Part shown: positions 34,300-46,057 of the stretch, one piece after another
Position numbering within the stretch: the first letter of the stretch is position 1
Layout: the number at the start of each line of letters is the position of its first letter
Assembly (NCBI RefSeq): GCF_000801105.2
Contig: NC_079515.1
Coordinates: 21,909,407-21,973,406 of the forward strand
Length of the DNA: 64,000 bases
Direction: 5' to 3'
DNA from: Raphanus sativus
Taxonomy: Eukaryota; Streptophyta; Magnoliopsida; Brassicales; Brassicaceae
The notes under the pieces: model-generated
What the model saw: the letters and a program-made list of their open reading frames with translations, nothing else
Databases searched by the model: none
What the model was told of the DNA's origin: nothing
Program-made: the position numbers and the translations under genes

Positions 34300-35352
34300 T
34301 TTATATTATTAAAAGAGAAGTACACATATAGAATACCCTTTAGTTTTCAATGTTATTTACATTTCAATACTACTGACATTAAATAATACTTTCTATTTTA
34401 ATGTTTTGTCTTTCCACTTTGATTAATGTGTTTTCCAAAATTAAATTTGAATTAAATACACAATTAAATAATACTTCCTATTTTAATGCTTTATTTTTTA
34501 CATTTACATTAATGTGTTTTCTAAAATTAAATTTGAATTCAATACACTTCATTAATTTCTCAATTAAATCAATGTCAAATTCAAAAAAGTACATTTTATT
34601 GAACAAATAATTCATGAAAATTATAATATCAACTCTTCATTTAACAAATCTGAACGAAAAAAATATCACCAAATTTGAACCGAAACTAGATATTATCCAA
34701 ACGAATTTACCATTTTGGTATCTAGAGAACCATAACCAAACCTTATCCGAACAAAATATTTCGGATATTCGAATGTATTTAAATCATATTTATATACTTC
34801 AATATGTTAGCTATTTTTCGAGTTAATATCCAAGATATAAGCTATTTTAAATTATTTAAAATATTTGAAATATAAAAAATAGTCAAAAGTAAACATCTAA
34901 ACTAGATAAACAATAATCAAAACACCAAAATAACTTAAAATATATATTTATTCTTCATCCAAATATTCAAGTTAAACCTATTTTTAATTTTTAATTAGGT
35001 ACTTTAGCTAACATTACTTAAATTTACATGTTATATTTTTTTAGATTTAAGGATATTTAAAGATATATAAATTTTGAAAATTTAAAAATAATTTAAACGG
35101 GTTATCAAACCCGCAAATATACGAATCAAACCAGAACCAAAGTTTATAAATACCCGAATAGAGTTAGAATCTTTAAACTCGAAAATCTCAATCCCGAATA
35201 GATTTTAACTGAATTCGAGTGGATACCTAAGTACCCATCCCTAGCTTAGTCATATAAAACGATCAAATATTATAAATATACTATTTAGTATAAATAAATA
35301 AAAACTAAAACTGAAAACTAATATCCGTGCGGTTGCACGGGTCAAGATCTAA
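34300..35352 (+). mobile_element. Non-autonomous Helitron
   Basis: The 3' end shows a hairpin CCGTGC-GGTT-GCACGG at 35325-35340, eleven bases before a terminal CTAA followed by T. This is the classic Helitron terminus. The 5' end TTTATATTATTAAAAG resembles the common TCTATATTATTAAAAG start with a TC to TT change. Insertion between A and T is confirmed by a related sequence at about 51,545-51,700 that reads straight across the site. The 1053 bp hold no helicase or Rep protein, so it moved in trans. The interior is AT-rich with CGAAACC/AACCGAA words. Confidence 0.85.
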
Positions 35353-35401
35353 TTTGTTTTTTAAGTTCCAAAATATGATGTAAACAATACCATTATATAT
35401 A

Positions 35402-35700
35402 CACTACTAGAAAACTGCCGGATTCTGAGGGAAATTCCGAGGGACTATGTGTCCGTCGGAATATTCCCACGAAATTCCGAGGAAATTCCGAGGAAACACA
35501 ATTTTCGTGTTTCCTCGGAATTTCCTCGGAATTTTCCGAGGAAATTCCGACGGACTGGTAGATCCCTCGGAAATTTCCGAGGAAATTCCGAGGGATAATA
35601 GAGCCGTTGATTATTCCGAGGAAATTCCGACGGCAACGGCTAGTTGGTCGGAATTTCCTGGGAATGTCGTGGGAAATATCGGCAGATTTAATCTATAAAT
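35402..35700 (+). repeat. Left subterminal repeat array of the CACTA element
   Basis: Many copies of AATTCCGAGG / CCTCGGAATT appear in both orientations, some as palindromes such as TTTCCTCGGAATTTCC. In En/Spm such subterminal motifs bind the TNPA regulator to pair the ends. The array runs into the TNP2 promoter and 5'-UTR. Confidence 0.85.
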
Positions 35701-35786
35701 GCAAGCACCCCTCATCCTCTTCATTCACTACATATCTTCATCCTCTCTCATTCTATTTTGCACACACGAATCTGATTGAAAAAATC

Positions 35787-38700
35787 ATGTCTTCTTATAA
35801 TTATCATCGCTCTTGGATAGATCGACCTCATATGGATCCGAACACGAGATTGCTTACGCCAGAGTTCGAAAATGGTCTAAAGGAATTCATGGGGAAAGCT
35901 CTCAACCAACCGGAAGCTAAATCAGGTATGTTAAGATGTCCTTGTTCTACTTGTAAAAATAGGAAGGTTATAAAACAGTTAGATGTTTGGACTCATCTAT
36001 ATACTCGAGGGTTTACACGGAGTTACAAAATTTGGTATCATCATGGGGAAACTGATTATGAATATGGTAGTACTAGCGAACCTCAACCTGCGGTTAGGTT
36101 AGAAGAACCAATTAGAATGGACGTAGATTATGGTGTAGGTACTGAGCAGATGGTAAATGATCATTTTAGAGGGGAAGATTTACCCAATACACAAGCTAGG
36201 AGATTTTATGATATGTTGGATGCTGGAAAGCAACCTTTGTACGAAGGTTGCAGAGATGGTCATTCAGCTTTATCATCTGCAACAAGACTGATGAGCATTA
36301 AATCCGATTATAATTTGGCTGAAGACTGTGTGGATGCGATTGCTGATTTTGTAAAAGGTGTTCTACCTGAGGATAATGTTGCTCCTGGTTCATACTACGA
36401 GGTTCAGAAACTGGTAGCTGGTCTTGGTTTATCGTACCAGGTAATAGATGTATGCAGGGATAACTGCATGATTTATTGGAGGGCGGATGAGCAGCTGGAT
36501 GCATGCAAATTTTGTGGAAAGGCTCGTTATAAAGATACGGGTGGAAGAGTTCCAGTGCCATATAAAAGGATGTGGTATTTGCCATTGACGGAAAGGTTGC
36601 AGAGGTTGTATCTGTCCGAACGCACAGCGCAACCAATGAGATGGCATGCGGAGCATTCAACGGATGGTGAGATTAGACATCCTTCAGATGCAAAAGCTTG
36701 GAAGCATTTTCAATCGACCTATCCAGAATTTGCGTATGAAAGAAGAAATGTCTACCTTGGATTATGTACGGATGGTTTCAGCCCATTTGGGAAGCATGGG
36801 AGACAATATTCTCTATGGCCAGTCATTCTCACACCATACAACTTACCGCCAAACTTGTGCTTGCGTCGAGAGTTTTTGTTTCTCTCCATTCTTGTTCCCG
36901 GACCAGAGCATCCTAGGAGATCACTTGATGTATTTCTACAGCCACTAATATATGAGTTGCAACAGCTATGGGGTCAAGGTGCTGAAACGTACGATGTTTC
37001 ATGTAAAGAAAACTTCCAAATGCGGGCAGTACTTATGTGGACAATAAGTGATTTCCCAGCATATGGTATGTTATCTGGATGGACAACACATGGAAGGCTA
37101 TCATGTCCATATTGTCAAGATAACACTGATGCTTTCCAACTAAAACATGGAAGGAAAACGTGTTGGTTTGACTGTCACAGGAGATTCCTACCACCAGATC
37201 ATCCATATCGCAGGAGTAGGAATTTATTTACGAAGAACAAGAGGGTGTTTGATGATCCAACACCGGAAATCAGTGGGAGAGAAATGTTGACACAACTAAG
37301 AGATTTTGGTGCAGAAAGGACCCCAGACGTGGGTGGACATGTGCATTATCCGGTAGATGCTGTTGGAGATCTACATAACTGGCACAAAAAGAGTATTTTC
37401 TGGGATCTGCCATACTGGAAGGATCATCTGCTGAGGCATAATTTAGATGTCATGCATATTGAGAAGAACTTTTTCGACAACCTGATGAACACGATCCTTA
37501 ACGTTCAAGGTAAAACCAAGGATAATTTGAAGTCAAGACTGGATTTAGTCGATATATGTGCTCGTGAAGAACTTCATGTTGATGAGAATGGCAGGGCTCC
37601 TTTTCCCATATACCGACTTGATGCAGCGGCCAAAGATGCGTTCTTTGATTGGATTTCAAAGGATGTGGAATTTCCAGACGGTTATGCATCTAATTTGGGT
37701 AACTGTGTCGACAGAAGGGAAGGAAAGTTTACCGGCTTAAAGAGTCACGATTGCCATGTAATGATGCAGCGCCTCCTTCCGTTCGCCTTCAAGGAACTAT
37801 TACCAAAGAATGTTTATGAAGCAGTTGCCGGGATAAGTGCTTTCTTCCGAGATTTATGCACGAGATCAGTTACTCCTGAATGTATTGAAAACTTGAAGAC
37901 TAACATAGCCGTGATTAAGTGCAACCTTGAGAAGATATTTCCTCCTTCATTTTTTGATGTTATGGAGCATCTTGTTATTCACCTGCCAAGAGAATTGGAA
38001 CTTGGTGGTCCTGTTCAGTATAGATGGATGTATCTGTATGAGCGGTATATGTTTCATCTAAAGAAAATGGTGAAAAATTTAAGTAGGGTAGAAGGTTCTA
38101 TAGTGGCACAGTTTATCAGAGCAGAAACTTCAAACTTTGCGGAGCACTACTTTCCAGGAGAAGTGCAGACGAAAAGCAGAAAACCCGCTCGGCATGATGA
38201 TAGAGGCGAAAGGGCAACATATTATGTTACGGTTCCAGACATCTTCACAGATGTTGGACGACTCAGCGGAAAACCAAAGAACCGTCAACTTACTGAAGAG
38301 GAGCACAGTCAATTGCAAATATATTTGCTCACCAACTGCGAAGATGTTTTTCAATACGAGAGGTACAAAATTTAAATATTATTTTTAATATTTATTTTAG
38401 CAAGTTCAAATTTTTATATTATCATAATATGTACAGGATTTTCATGGCGGAAAAGCGGTTCGAATATAGACACGCCACAGAGGAGGAACTAGAAGCACTG
38501 AAGATGAGAGAATTTGCTGGATGGATGCGTACTTATGTGAGTGCAGAAAATAAATTTTTATACTATTTACCAAATTTTATACTAACATATGTTTTATTAA
38601 TAGGTGTCTGATGGTATGGCCAGAGGTGAAACAATTAATGATTGGCTACGCGAGATGATTTGGGGCCCAAAGTATGTTGTGAAGTCATATCCGAGATTTG

Positions 38701-39402
38701 CTTCTCGGGGATATGCATTCACAACTTCTAAGAGGAGACGTTCGAGTAAGACTTATAATGCTGGCGTTTGCTCTGCAGCTGGAGATGATGTATACTACGG
38801 AAACATACGCGAGATTTTGGAAATCGTGTATCCGGGCATGGTTGGATTGCGGTGCACAGTTTTCTATTGTGACTGGTACGACAACACTCCGGATCGAGGT
38901 GTCAGAACAGATGCATTTGGTGTCACATCAGTACATTCGAGGCGAAAACTGCCATATTATGATCCTTTCATTCTTGCTTCTCAGGCCGATCAGGTAATTA
39001 AAAATATATATGTCAATTATTTTCAATATTTGCTTCATCATCATTCATACTTAATTAACAAATTTAAAAATGTTACAGGTTTGTTATATCAAATACCCCC
39101 GGGTTACGAACAGAGATGATCCATGGGTTACTGTTACAGCACTCAACCCGAGAAGCCGAGTTCAAGGAAGTTCTGAGTTGGAAGACCCACTCCAACCAAA
39201 CACATCCGGCAACTTAAGTGCAGCAGGAGATGTAGCTGCAGTTGATCTTGTTATCGATTTCACCGATTTTGGAGACGAAGCCGTTGTTCACGTCGAAGAT
39301 GAACCAGAGATTGGAGAGTTTCACCAAGATCCAGATTCAGATTCATCTGGTGGTGATGATGGTGACTCGGGTTCAGAGGATGAACCAGAGATTGGAGAGT
39401 AG
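35787..39402 (+). CDS. TNP2-type CACTA transposase (copy 1, intact)
   Basis: Four exons (35787-38362, 38437-38536, 38604-38993, 39079-39402) give a full frame of 1129 aa. The start MSSYNYHRSWIDRPHMD fits the transposase-associated domain; the frame extends further upstream (35607) but reads into the subterminal repeats. The order is the N-terminal domain with Cys residues (CPCSTCKNRKV, about residues 50-60), the TNP2 transposase core (CRDNCMIYW through DFPAYGMLSGWTTHGRLSCPYC), a DUF4218 region (LPRELELGGPVQYRWMYLYER), and a DUF4216-like exon 3. The tail is acidic (PDSDSSGGDDGDSGSEDEP). The enzyme cuts the CACTA ends. Three small introns carry good GT/AG sites. An intact frame suggests a recently active element. 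Confidence 0.92.
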
Positions 39403-39405
39403 TAT

Positions 39406-39407
<2 letters not shown>

Positions 39408-39437
<30 letters not shown>

Positions 39438-39690
39438 CAGAATTCCGAGGATCTTGAGGGTTTCCTCGGAATTTCCTCGGAATTTTACCTTGTAAAATCA
39501 GATTTTAGGGATTTGATTTTAGGGTATAGATTCCTAGGAATTTCCTGGGAAATTCCCAGGAAATTCCGACGGATATCAGCATTTCGTGGGAAATTCCTGG
39601 GAATTTTCCCAGGAAATTCCTAGGAATTCAGCATTTCGTCGGAATTTCCTGGGAATTTTCCCAGGAAATTCCTAGGGAATAAGGATTTAG
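39408..39690. repeat. Poly-T tract and internal subterminal-type repeat array (first)
   Basis: A T-run of nearly 30 bases follows the TNP2 stop. Then CCGAGG, CCTCGG, CCTGGGAA and CCCAGGAAATTCC palindromes repeat to about 39,690. They resemble the terminal arrays but many read CCTGGG instead of CCTCGG. Their position between the two element genes is unusual. Confidence 0.8.
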
Positions 39691-40009
39691 AATCGAAAAC
39701 ACCAATTTACGGTTCCCAGAAGACTTACGTAAGCCTTAGTAAGTGTCTTCAATTGATTATGGACAAGACATTGGTGTTGTACCAATTAATGGCCACTTTT
39801 CCGATTGTTGCACCGAGATCCCAAACAGCAATGCAAGATAAACACTTATACACTTTAATGAACCTAAACGACAATACTTATACTCGATTCAATCATTTTG
39901 TAATTTGAATGTTTATTTGTCATGTACTATCAATATAAGTCTTGAGAAAACTGCCAAATTGTTCAAGGAACGGTCTAAAGTTTGTAAATCATTAATCCGA
40001 ACCCCTAAA

Positions 40010-40260
40010 CTATGGTTCCTCGGAATTTCCTGGGAATTTCCCAGGAAATTCTGAGGAACCATAGGATTCCTAGGAATTTTCTGGGAAATTTCCCAGGAAA
40101 TTCCGAGGAACCCATAATTCCGAGGGAATTCCGACGGAATTCCTGAATCCCTCGGAATTCCGTCGGAATTCTGGTAAACCGGTTCGTAAACCGAAAATTC
40201 CGACAGAATTCCGAGGGTTTCATTTTCCGTCGGAATTTTCGGGGTAAAACCAGATCTGCG
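40010..40260. repeat. Internal subterminal-type repeat array (second)
   Basis: A second cluster of TTCCTCGGAA, TTCCCAGGAA, TTCCGACGGAATTCC and similar palindromes lies just upstream of the CT-rich leader of the TNPA-like gene. It is probably the regulatory region of that gene. The same array recurs at about 45,655-45,890 in the second copy. Confidence 0.8.
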
Positions 40261-40414
40261 GATCTTCTTCCCCATTTCTCTCTTTTTCTCTCTTTTCCCT
40301 TGGCGATTTCCGGCTCCTCCTCCTCTCCCTTGGCGATTTCCGGCTCCTCCTCCTCTCCCTCTTGATATTCGGGCTCCCCCTCCACCCCCACTCCCCTAAC
40401 TCTCTCCCTCCTCC

Positions 40415-41334
40415 ATGTAAGTTCTCTTCCCCCCTCTCTTATTAGTTCTAGGTTAGATTTTAGGGAATTTTGTTAGATTTTAGGGAATTTGAGTAGATTA
40501 GGTTTTAATTAGAATTAGGGTTTGATTAGGTTGATTAGGATTAGGGTTTTGATTAGGATTAGGGTTTTGATTAGGATTAGGGTTTTGATGTTAAGTTTTG
40601 ATTAGATTTTAGGGTTTGATTAGGTTTTGATTTTAGATTTGATTAATTTTAGGGTTTCAATTTTTAGTAATTATTTTGGCTACTTTATAATTTATAAAAT
40701 TTTATAAGTCATTTAATAATTATTTTAGTTAATTTCAAAATTTTTAAAAATTTAAAAAGTCATTTTATAATTATTTTTAGCAAATCATAATTTATAAATA
40801 ATTTAAAAGTCATTTAAAAATTATTTAGCAAATTTTATAATTTTATAAATAATTTTAAAAGTCATTTAATATTTTTTTAGATATTTTGAAATTTATAAAT
40901 AATTATAAGTTATTTAATAATTCTTAAGACATTTTTTTAATTATAAATCATTTTAGCTGTTTTTATAATTTATAAATATATATTTTAAAAAATAAATTTT
41001 ATTAATTTTAATTCATTATTTTTTAAAAAAATTATAGGGATTCTAGTGACCAGAGTGCGAGGGCTCGATCTCGTCGGGCCCCACCGCGAGGCCGCGCTAC
41101 TTCGACGACCCTTCGGATTCTCGGGTTTCGTCTAGCCGGTCTCGGGGTTCGTCATCCTCATCGCAGAGCCCCCGTCCCGCTATGGTTCAGCATGCGGCTC
41201 CTTCTCCCGCTGCGGCCCTCATCTTCCTCACGACTTCCCAGACATTCCCGAGCCTCATGTCGCTCCAGGGGAGTGATGACTGTTGCCACAGCTGGTGCAA
41301 CAGCCAGGTCGTGACCATCTCCCTTATCTCACTC
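40415..41334 (+). pseudogene. TNPA-like gene, copy 1, truncated by the gap
   Basis: The first exon contributes only the AT of the start codon (40415-40416, donor GTAAGT). Exon 2 starts at 41038 with G then D-S-S-D-Q-S-A-R and runs into the N gap at 41335. Relative to copy 2 it lacks one C in a CCCC run, which breaks the frame, and it has an extra G pair and an extra C near 41,265-41,290. These look like sequencing errors beside a contig end. Confidence 0.75.
40480..40630. repeat. Degenerate GATTAGGGTTTT tandem repeats in the TNPA intron
   Basis: Intron 1 of the TNPA-like gene has repeated TTAGGGTTTTGATTAGGA units that resemble plant telomere repeat (TTTAGGG) words. The same stretch recurs at about 46,090-46,290. 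It is intronic simple sequence, not a telomere. Confidence 0.7.
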
Positions 41335-41434
41335 NNNNNNNNNNNNNNNNNNNNNNNNNNNNNNNNNNNNNNNNNNNNNNNNNNNNNNNNNNNNNNNNNN
41401 NNNNNNNNNNNNNNNNNNNNNNNNNNNNNNNNNN
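41335..41434. other. Assembly gap, exactly 100 N
   Basis: One hundred consecutive N bases form a standard placeholder of unknown true size. The sequence to the left stops at ...TTATCTCACTC, a string that appears again at about 46,961-46,972. The sequence to the right starts at TCTCTCATTC, matching 35,744. The two flanks therefore overlap each other by about 5.5 kb. Confidence 0.99.
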
Positions 41435-41477
41435 TCTCTCATTCTATTTTGCACACACGAATCTGATTGAAAAAATC

Positions 41478-44400
41478 ATGTCTTATAATTATCATCGCTC
41501 TTGGATAGATCGACCTCATATGGATCCGAACACGAGATTGCTTACGCCAGAGTTCGAAAATGGTCTAAAGGAATTCATGGGGAAAAGCTCTCAACCAACC
41601 GGAAGCTAAATCAGGTATGTTAAGATGTCCTTGTTCTACTTGTAAAAAATAGGAAGGTTATAAAAACAGTTAGATGTTGGACTCATCTATATACTCGAGG
41701 GTTTACACGGAGTTACAAAATTGGTATCATCATGGGGAAACTGATTATGAATATGGTAGTACTAGCGAACCTCAAACCTGCGGTTAGGTTAGAAGAACAA
41801 ATTAGAATGGACGTAGATTATGGGTAGGTACTGAGCAGATGGTAAATGATCATTTTAGAGGGAAGATTACCCAATACACAAGCTAGGAGATTATGATATG
41901 TTGGATGCTGGAAAGCAACCTTTGTACGAAGGTTGCAGAGATGGTCATTCAGCTTATCATCTGCAACAAGACTGATGAGCATAAATCCGATTATAATTTG
42001 GCTGAAGACTGTGTGGATGCGAGTGCTGATTTTGTAAAAGGGTTCTACTGAGGATAATGTTGCTCCTGGTTCATACTACGAGGTTCAGAAAACTGGTAGC
42101 GTGGTCTTGGTTTATCGTACCAGGTAATAGATGTATGCAGGGATAACTGCATGATTTATTGGAGGGCGGATGAGCAGCTGGATGCATGCAAATTTTGTGG
42201 AAAGGCTCGTTATAAAGATACGGGTGGAAGAGTTCCAGTGCCCAATATAAAAGGATGTGGTATTTGCCATTGACGGAAAGGTTGCAGAGGTTGTATCTGT
42301 CCGAACGCACAGCGCAACCAATGAGATTGGCATGCGGAGCATTCAACGGATGGTGAGATTAGACATCCTCAGATGCAAAAGCTTGGAAGCATTTTCAATC
42401 GACCTATCCAGAATTTGCGTATGAAAGAAGAAAATGTCTACCTTGGATTATGTACGGATGGTTTCAGCCCATGGGAAGCATGGGAGACAATATTCTCTAT
42501 GGCCAGTCATTCTCACACCATACAACTTACCGCCAAACTTGTGCTTGCGTCGAGAGTTTTGTTCTCTCCATTCTTGTTCCCCGGACCAGAGCATCCTAGG
42601 AGATCACTTGATGTATTCTACAGCCACTAATATATGAGTGCAACAGCTATGGGGTCAAGGTGCTGAAACGTACGATGTTTCATGTAAAGAAAACTTCCAA
42701 ATGCGGGCAGTACTTATGTGGACAATAAGTGATTCCCAGCATATGGTATGTATCTGGATGGACAACACATGGAAGGCTATCATGTCCATATTGTCAAGAT
42801 AACACTGATGCTTTCCAACTAAAACATGGAAGGAAAACGTGTTGGTTTGACTGTCACAGGAGATTCCTACCACCAGATCATCCATATCGCAGGAGTAGGA
42901 ATTTATTTACGAAAACAAGAGGGTGTTTGATGATCCAACACCGGAAATCAGGGGAGAGAAATGTTGACACAACTAAGAGATTTTTGGTGCAGAAAGACCC
43001 CAGACGTGGGGGACATGTGCATTATCCGGTAGATGCTGTGTGGAGATCTACATAACTGGCACAAAAAAGTATTTTCTGGGATCTGCCATACTGGAAGATC
43101 ATCTGCTGAGGCATATTTAGATGTCATGCATATTGAGAAAACTTGTTCGACAACCCTGATGAACACGATCCTTAACGTTCAAGGTAAAACCAAGGATAAT
43201 TTGAAGTCAAGACTGGATTAGTCGATATAGTGCTCGTGAAGAACTTCATGTTGATGAGAAGGCAGGGCCCTTTCCCATATACCGACTTGATGCAGCGGCC
43301 AAAGATGCGTTCTTTGATTGGATTTCAAAGGATGTGGAATTCCAGACGGTTATGCATCTAATTTGGGTAACTGTGTCGACAGAAGGGAAGGAAAAGTTTA
43401 CCGGCTTAAAGAGTCACGATTGCATGTAATGATGCAGCGCCTCCTCCGTTCGCCTTCAAGGAACTATTACCAAAGAATGTTTATGAAGCAGTTGCCGGGA
43501 TAAGTGCTTTCTTCCGAGATTTATGCACGAGATCAGTTACTCCTGAATGTATTGAAAACTTGAAGACTAACATAGCCGTGATTAAGTGCAACCTTGAGAA
43601 GATATTTCCTCCTTCATTTTTGATGTTATGGAGCATCTTGTTATTCACCTGCCAAGAGAATTGGACTTGGTGGTCCTGTTCAGTATAGATGGATGTATCT
43701 ATGAGCGGTATATGTTTCATCTAAAGAAAATGGTGAAAAATTTAAGTAGGGTAGAAGGTTCTATAGTGGCACAGTTATCAGAGCAGAAACTTCAAACTTT
43801 GCGGAGCACTACTTTCCAGGAGAAGTGCAGACGAAAAGCAGAAAACCCGCTCGGCATGATGATAGAGGCGAAAGGGCAACATATTATGTTACGGTTCCAG
43901 ACATCTTCACAGATGTTGGACGACTCAGCGGAAACCAAAGAACCGTCAACTTACTGAAGAGGAGCACAGTCAATGCAAATATATTTGCTCACCAACTGCG
44001 AAGATGTTTTTCAATACGAGAGGTACAAAATTAAATATTATTTTTAATATTTATAGCAAGTTCAAATTTTTATATTATCATAATATGTACGGATTTTCAT
44101 GGCGGAAAAGCGGTTCGAATATAGACACGCCACAGAGGAGGAACTAGAAGCACTGAAGATGAGAGAATTTGCTGGATGGATGCGTACTTATGTGAGTGCA
44201 GAAAATAAATTTTTATACTATTTACCAAATTTTATACTAACATATGTTTTTAATAGGTGTCTGATGGTATGGCCAGAGGTGAAACAATTAATGATTGGCT
44301 ACGCGAGATGATTTGGGGCCCAAAGTATGTTGTGAAGTCATATCCGAGATTTGCTTCTCGGGATATGCATTCACAACTTCTAAGAGGAGACGTTCGAGTA

Positions 44401-45051
44401 AGACTTATAATGCTGGCGTTTGCTCTGCAGCTGGAGATGATGTATACTACGGAAACATACGCGAGATTTTGGAAATCGTGTATCCGGGCATGGTTGGATT
44501 GCGGTGCACAGTTTTCTATTGTGACTGGTACGACAACACTCCGGATCGAGGTGTCAGAACAGATGCATTGGTGTCACATCAGTACATTCGAGGCGAAAAC
44601 TGCCATATTATGATCCTTTCATTCTTGCTTCTCAGGCCGATCAGGTAATTAAAAATAATATGTCAATTATTTTCAATATTTGCTTCATCATCATTCATAC
44701 TTAATTAACAAATTTAAAAATGTTACAGGTTTGTTATATCAAATACCCCGGGTTACGAACAGAGATGATCCATGGGTTACTGTTACAGCACTCAACCCGA
44801 GAAGCCGAGTTCAAGGAAGTTCTGAGTTGGAAGACCCACTCCAACCAAACACATCCGGCAACTTAAGTGCAGCAGGAGATGTAGCTGCAGTTGATCTTGT
44901 TATCGATTTCACCGATTTTGGAGACGAAGCCGTTGTCCACGTCGAAGATGAACCAGAGATTGGAGAGTTTCACCAAGATCCAGATTCAGATTCATCTGGT
45001 GGTGATGATGGTGACTCGGGTTCAGAGGATGAACCAGAGATTGGAGAGTAG
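41478..45051 (+). pseudogene. TNP2-type transposase, copy 2, many one-base indels
   Basis: This is colinear with copy 1 from the start codon (41478) to the stop (45051). The reading frame is broken repeatedly by one-base losses or gains, nearly all in homopolymers (for example AAAAGC for AAAGC near 41,583, and GGGTAGG for GGTGTAGG near 41,822). Substitutions are few. Introns and exon 4 are almost identical to copy 1. This error type is that of uncorrected long reads, so this is probably a raw-quality second reading of the same locus and not a decayed gene. Confidence 0.85.
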
Positions 45052-46057
45052 TATAGTTTTTTTTTTTTTTTTTTTTTTTTCAGAATTCCGAGGATCTTGA
45101 GGGTTTCCTCGGAATTTCCTCGGAATTTTACCTTGTAAAATCAGATTTTAGGGATTTGATTTTAGGGTATAGATTCCTAGGAATTTCCTGGGAAAATTCC
45201 CAGGAAATTCCGACGGATATCAGCATTTCGTGGGAAATTCCTGGGAATTTTCCCAGGAAATTCCTAGGAATTCAGCATTTCGTCGGAATTTCCTGGGAAT
45301 TTTCCCAGGAAATTCCTAGGGAATAAGGATTTAGAATCGAAAACACCAATTTACGGTTCCCAGAAGACTTACGTAAGCCTTAGTAAGTGTCTTCAATTGA
45401 TTATGGGACAAGACATTGGTGTTGTACCAATTAATGGCCACTTTTCCGATTGTTGCACCGAGATCCCCAAACAGCAATGCAAGATAAACACTTATACACT
45501 TTAATGAACCTAAACGACAATACTTATACTCGATTCAATCATTTTGTAATTTGAATGTTTATTTGTCATGTACTATCAATATAAGTCTTGAGAAAACTGC
45601 CAAATTGTTCAAGGAACGGTCTAAAGTTTGTAAATCATTAATCCGAACCCCTAAACTATGGTTCCTCGGAATTTCCTGGGAATTTTCCCAGGAAATTCTG
45701 AGGAACCATAGGATTCTAGGAATTTTCTGGGAAATTTCCCAGGAAATTCCGAGGAACCCATAATTCCGAGGGAATTCCGACGGAATTCCTGAATCCCTCG
45801 GAATTCCGTCGGAATTCTGGTAAACCGGTTCGTAAACCGAAAATTCCGACAGAATTCCGAGGGTTTCATTTTCCGTCGGAATTTTCGGGGTAAAACCAGA
45901 TCTGCAGATCTTCTTCCCCATTTCTCTCTTTTCTCTCTTTCCCTTGGCGATTTCCGGCTCCTCCTCCTCTCCCTTGGCGATTTCCGGCTCCTCCTCCTCT
46001 CCCTCTTGATATTCGGGCTCCCCCTCCACCCCCACTCCCCTAATCTCTCCCTCCTCC

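Noticed and set aside
35607..35786. Upstream ATG (35607) as TNP2 start
   Set aside because: The extra N-terminus is translated from subterminal repeats; family resemblance starts at MSSYNYHRSW (35787).
40005..40391. Minus-strand ORFs of about 120-170 codons with EGEEEEPEIAKG repeats (also 45559-46059)
   Set aside because: They are the complement of the CT-rich leader and the CCGAGG palindromes of the CACTA element. The repeat composition explains the open frame.
40480..40630. Interstitial telomere sequence
   Set aside because: TTAGGGTTTTGATTAGG units are irregular and lie inside the TNPA intron; no run of exact TTTAGGG is present.
41182..41609. Proteins reading through the N gap
   Set aside because: They contain unknown residues only because N codons are translated; nothing supports a gene across the gap.
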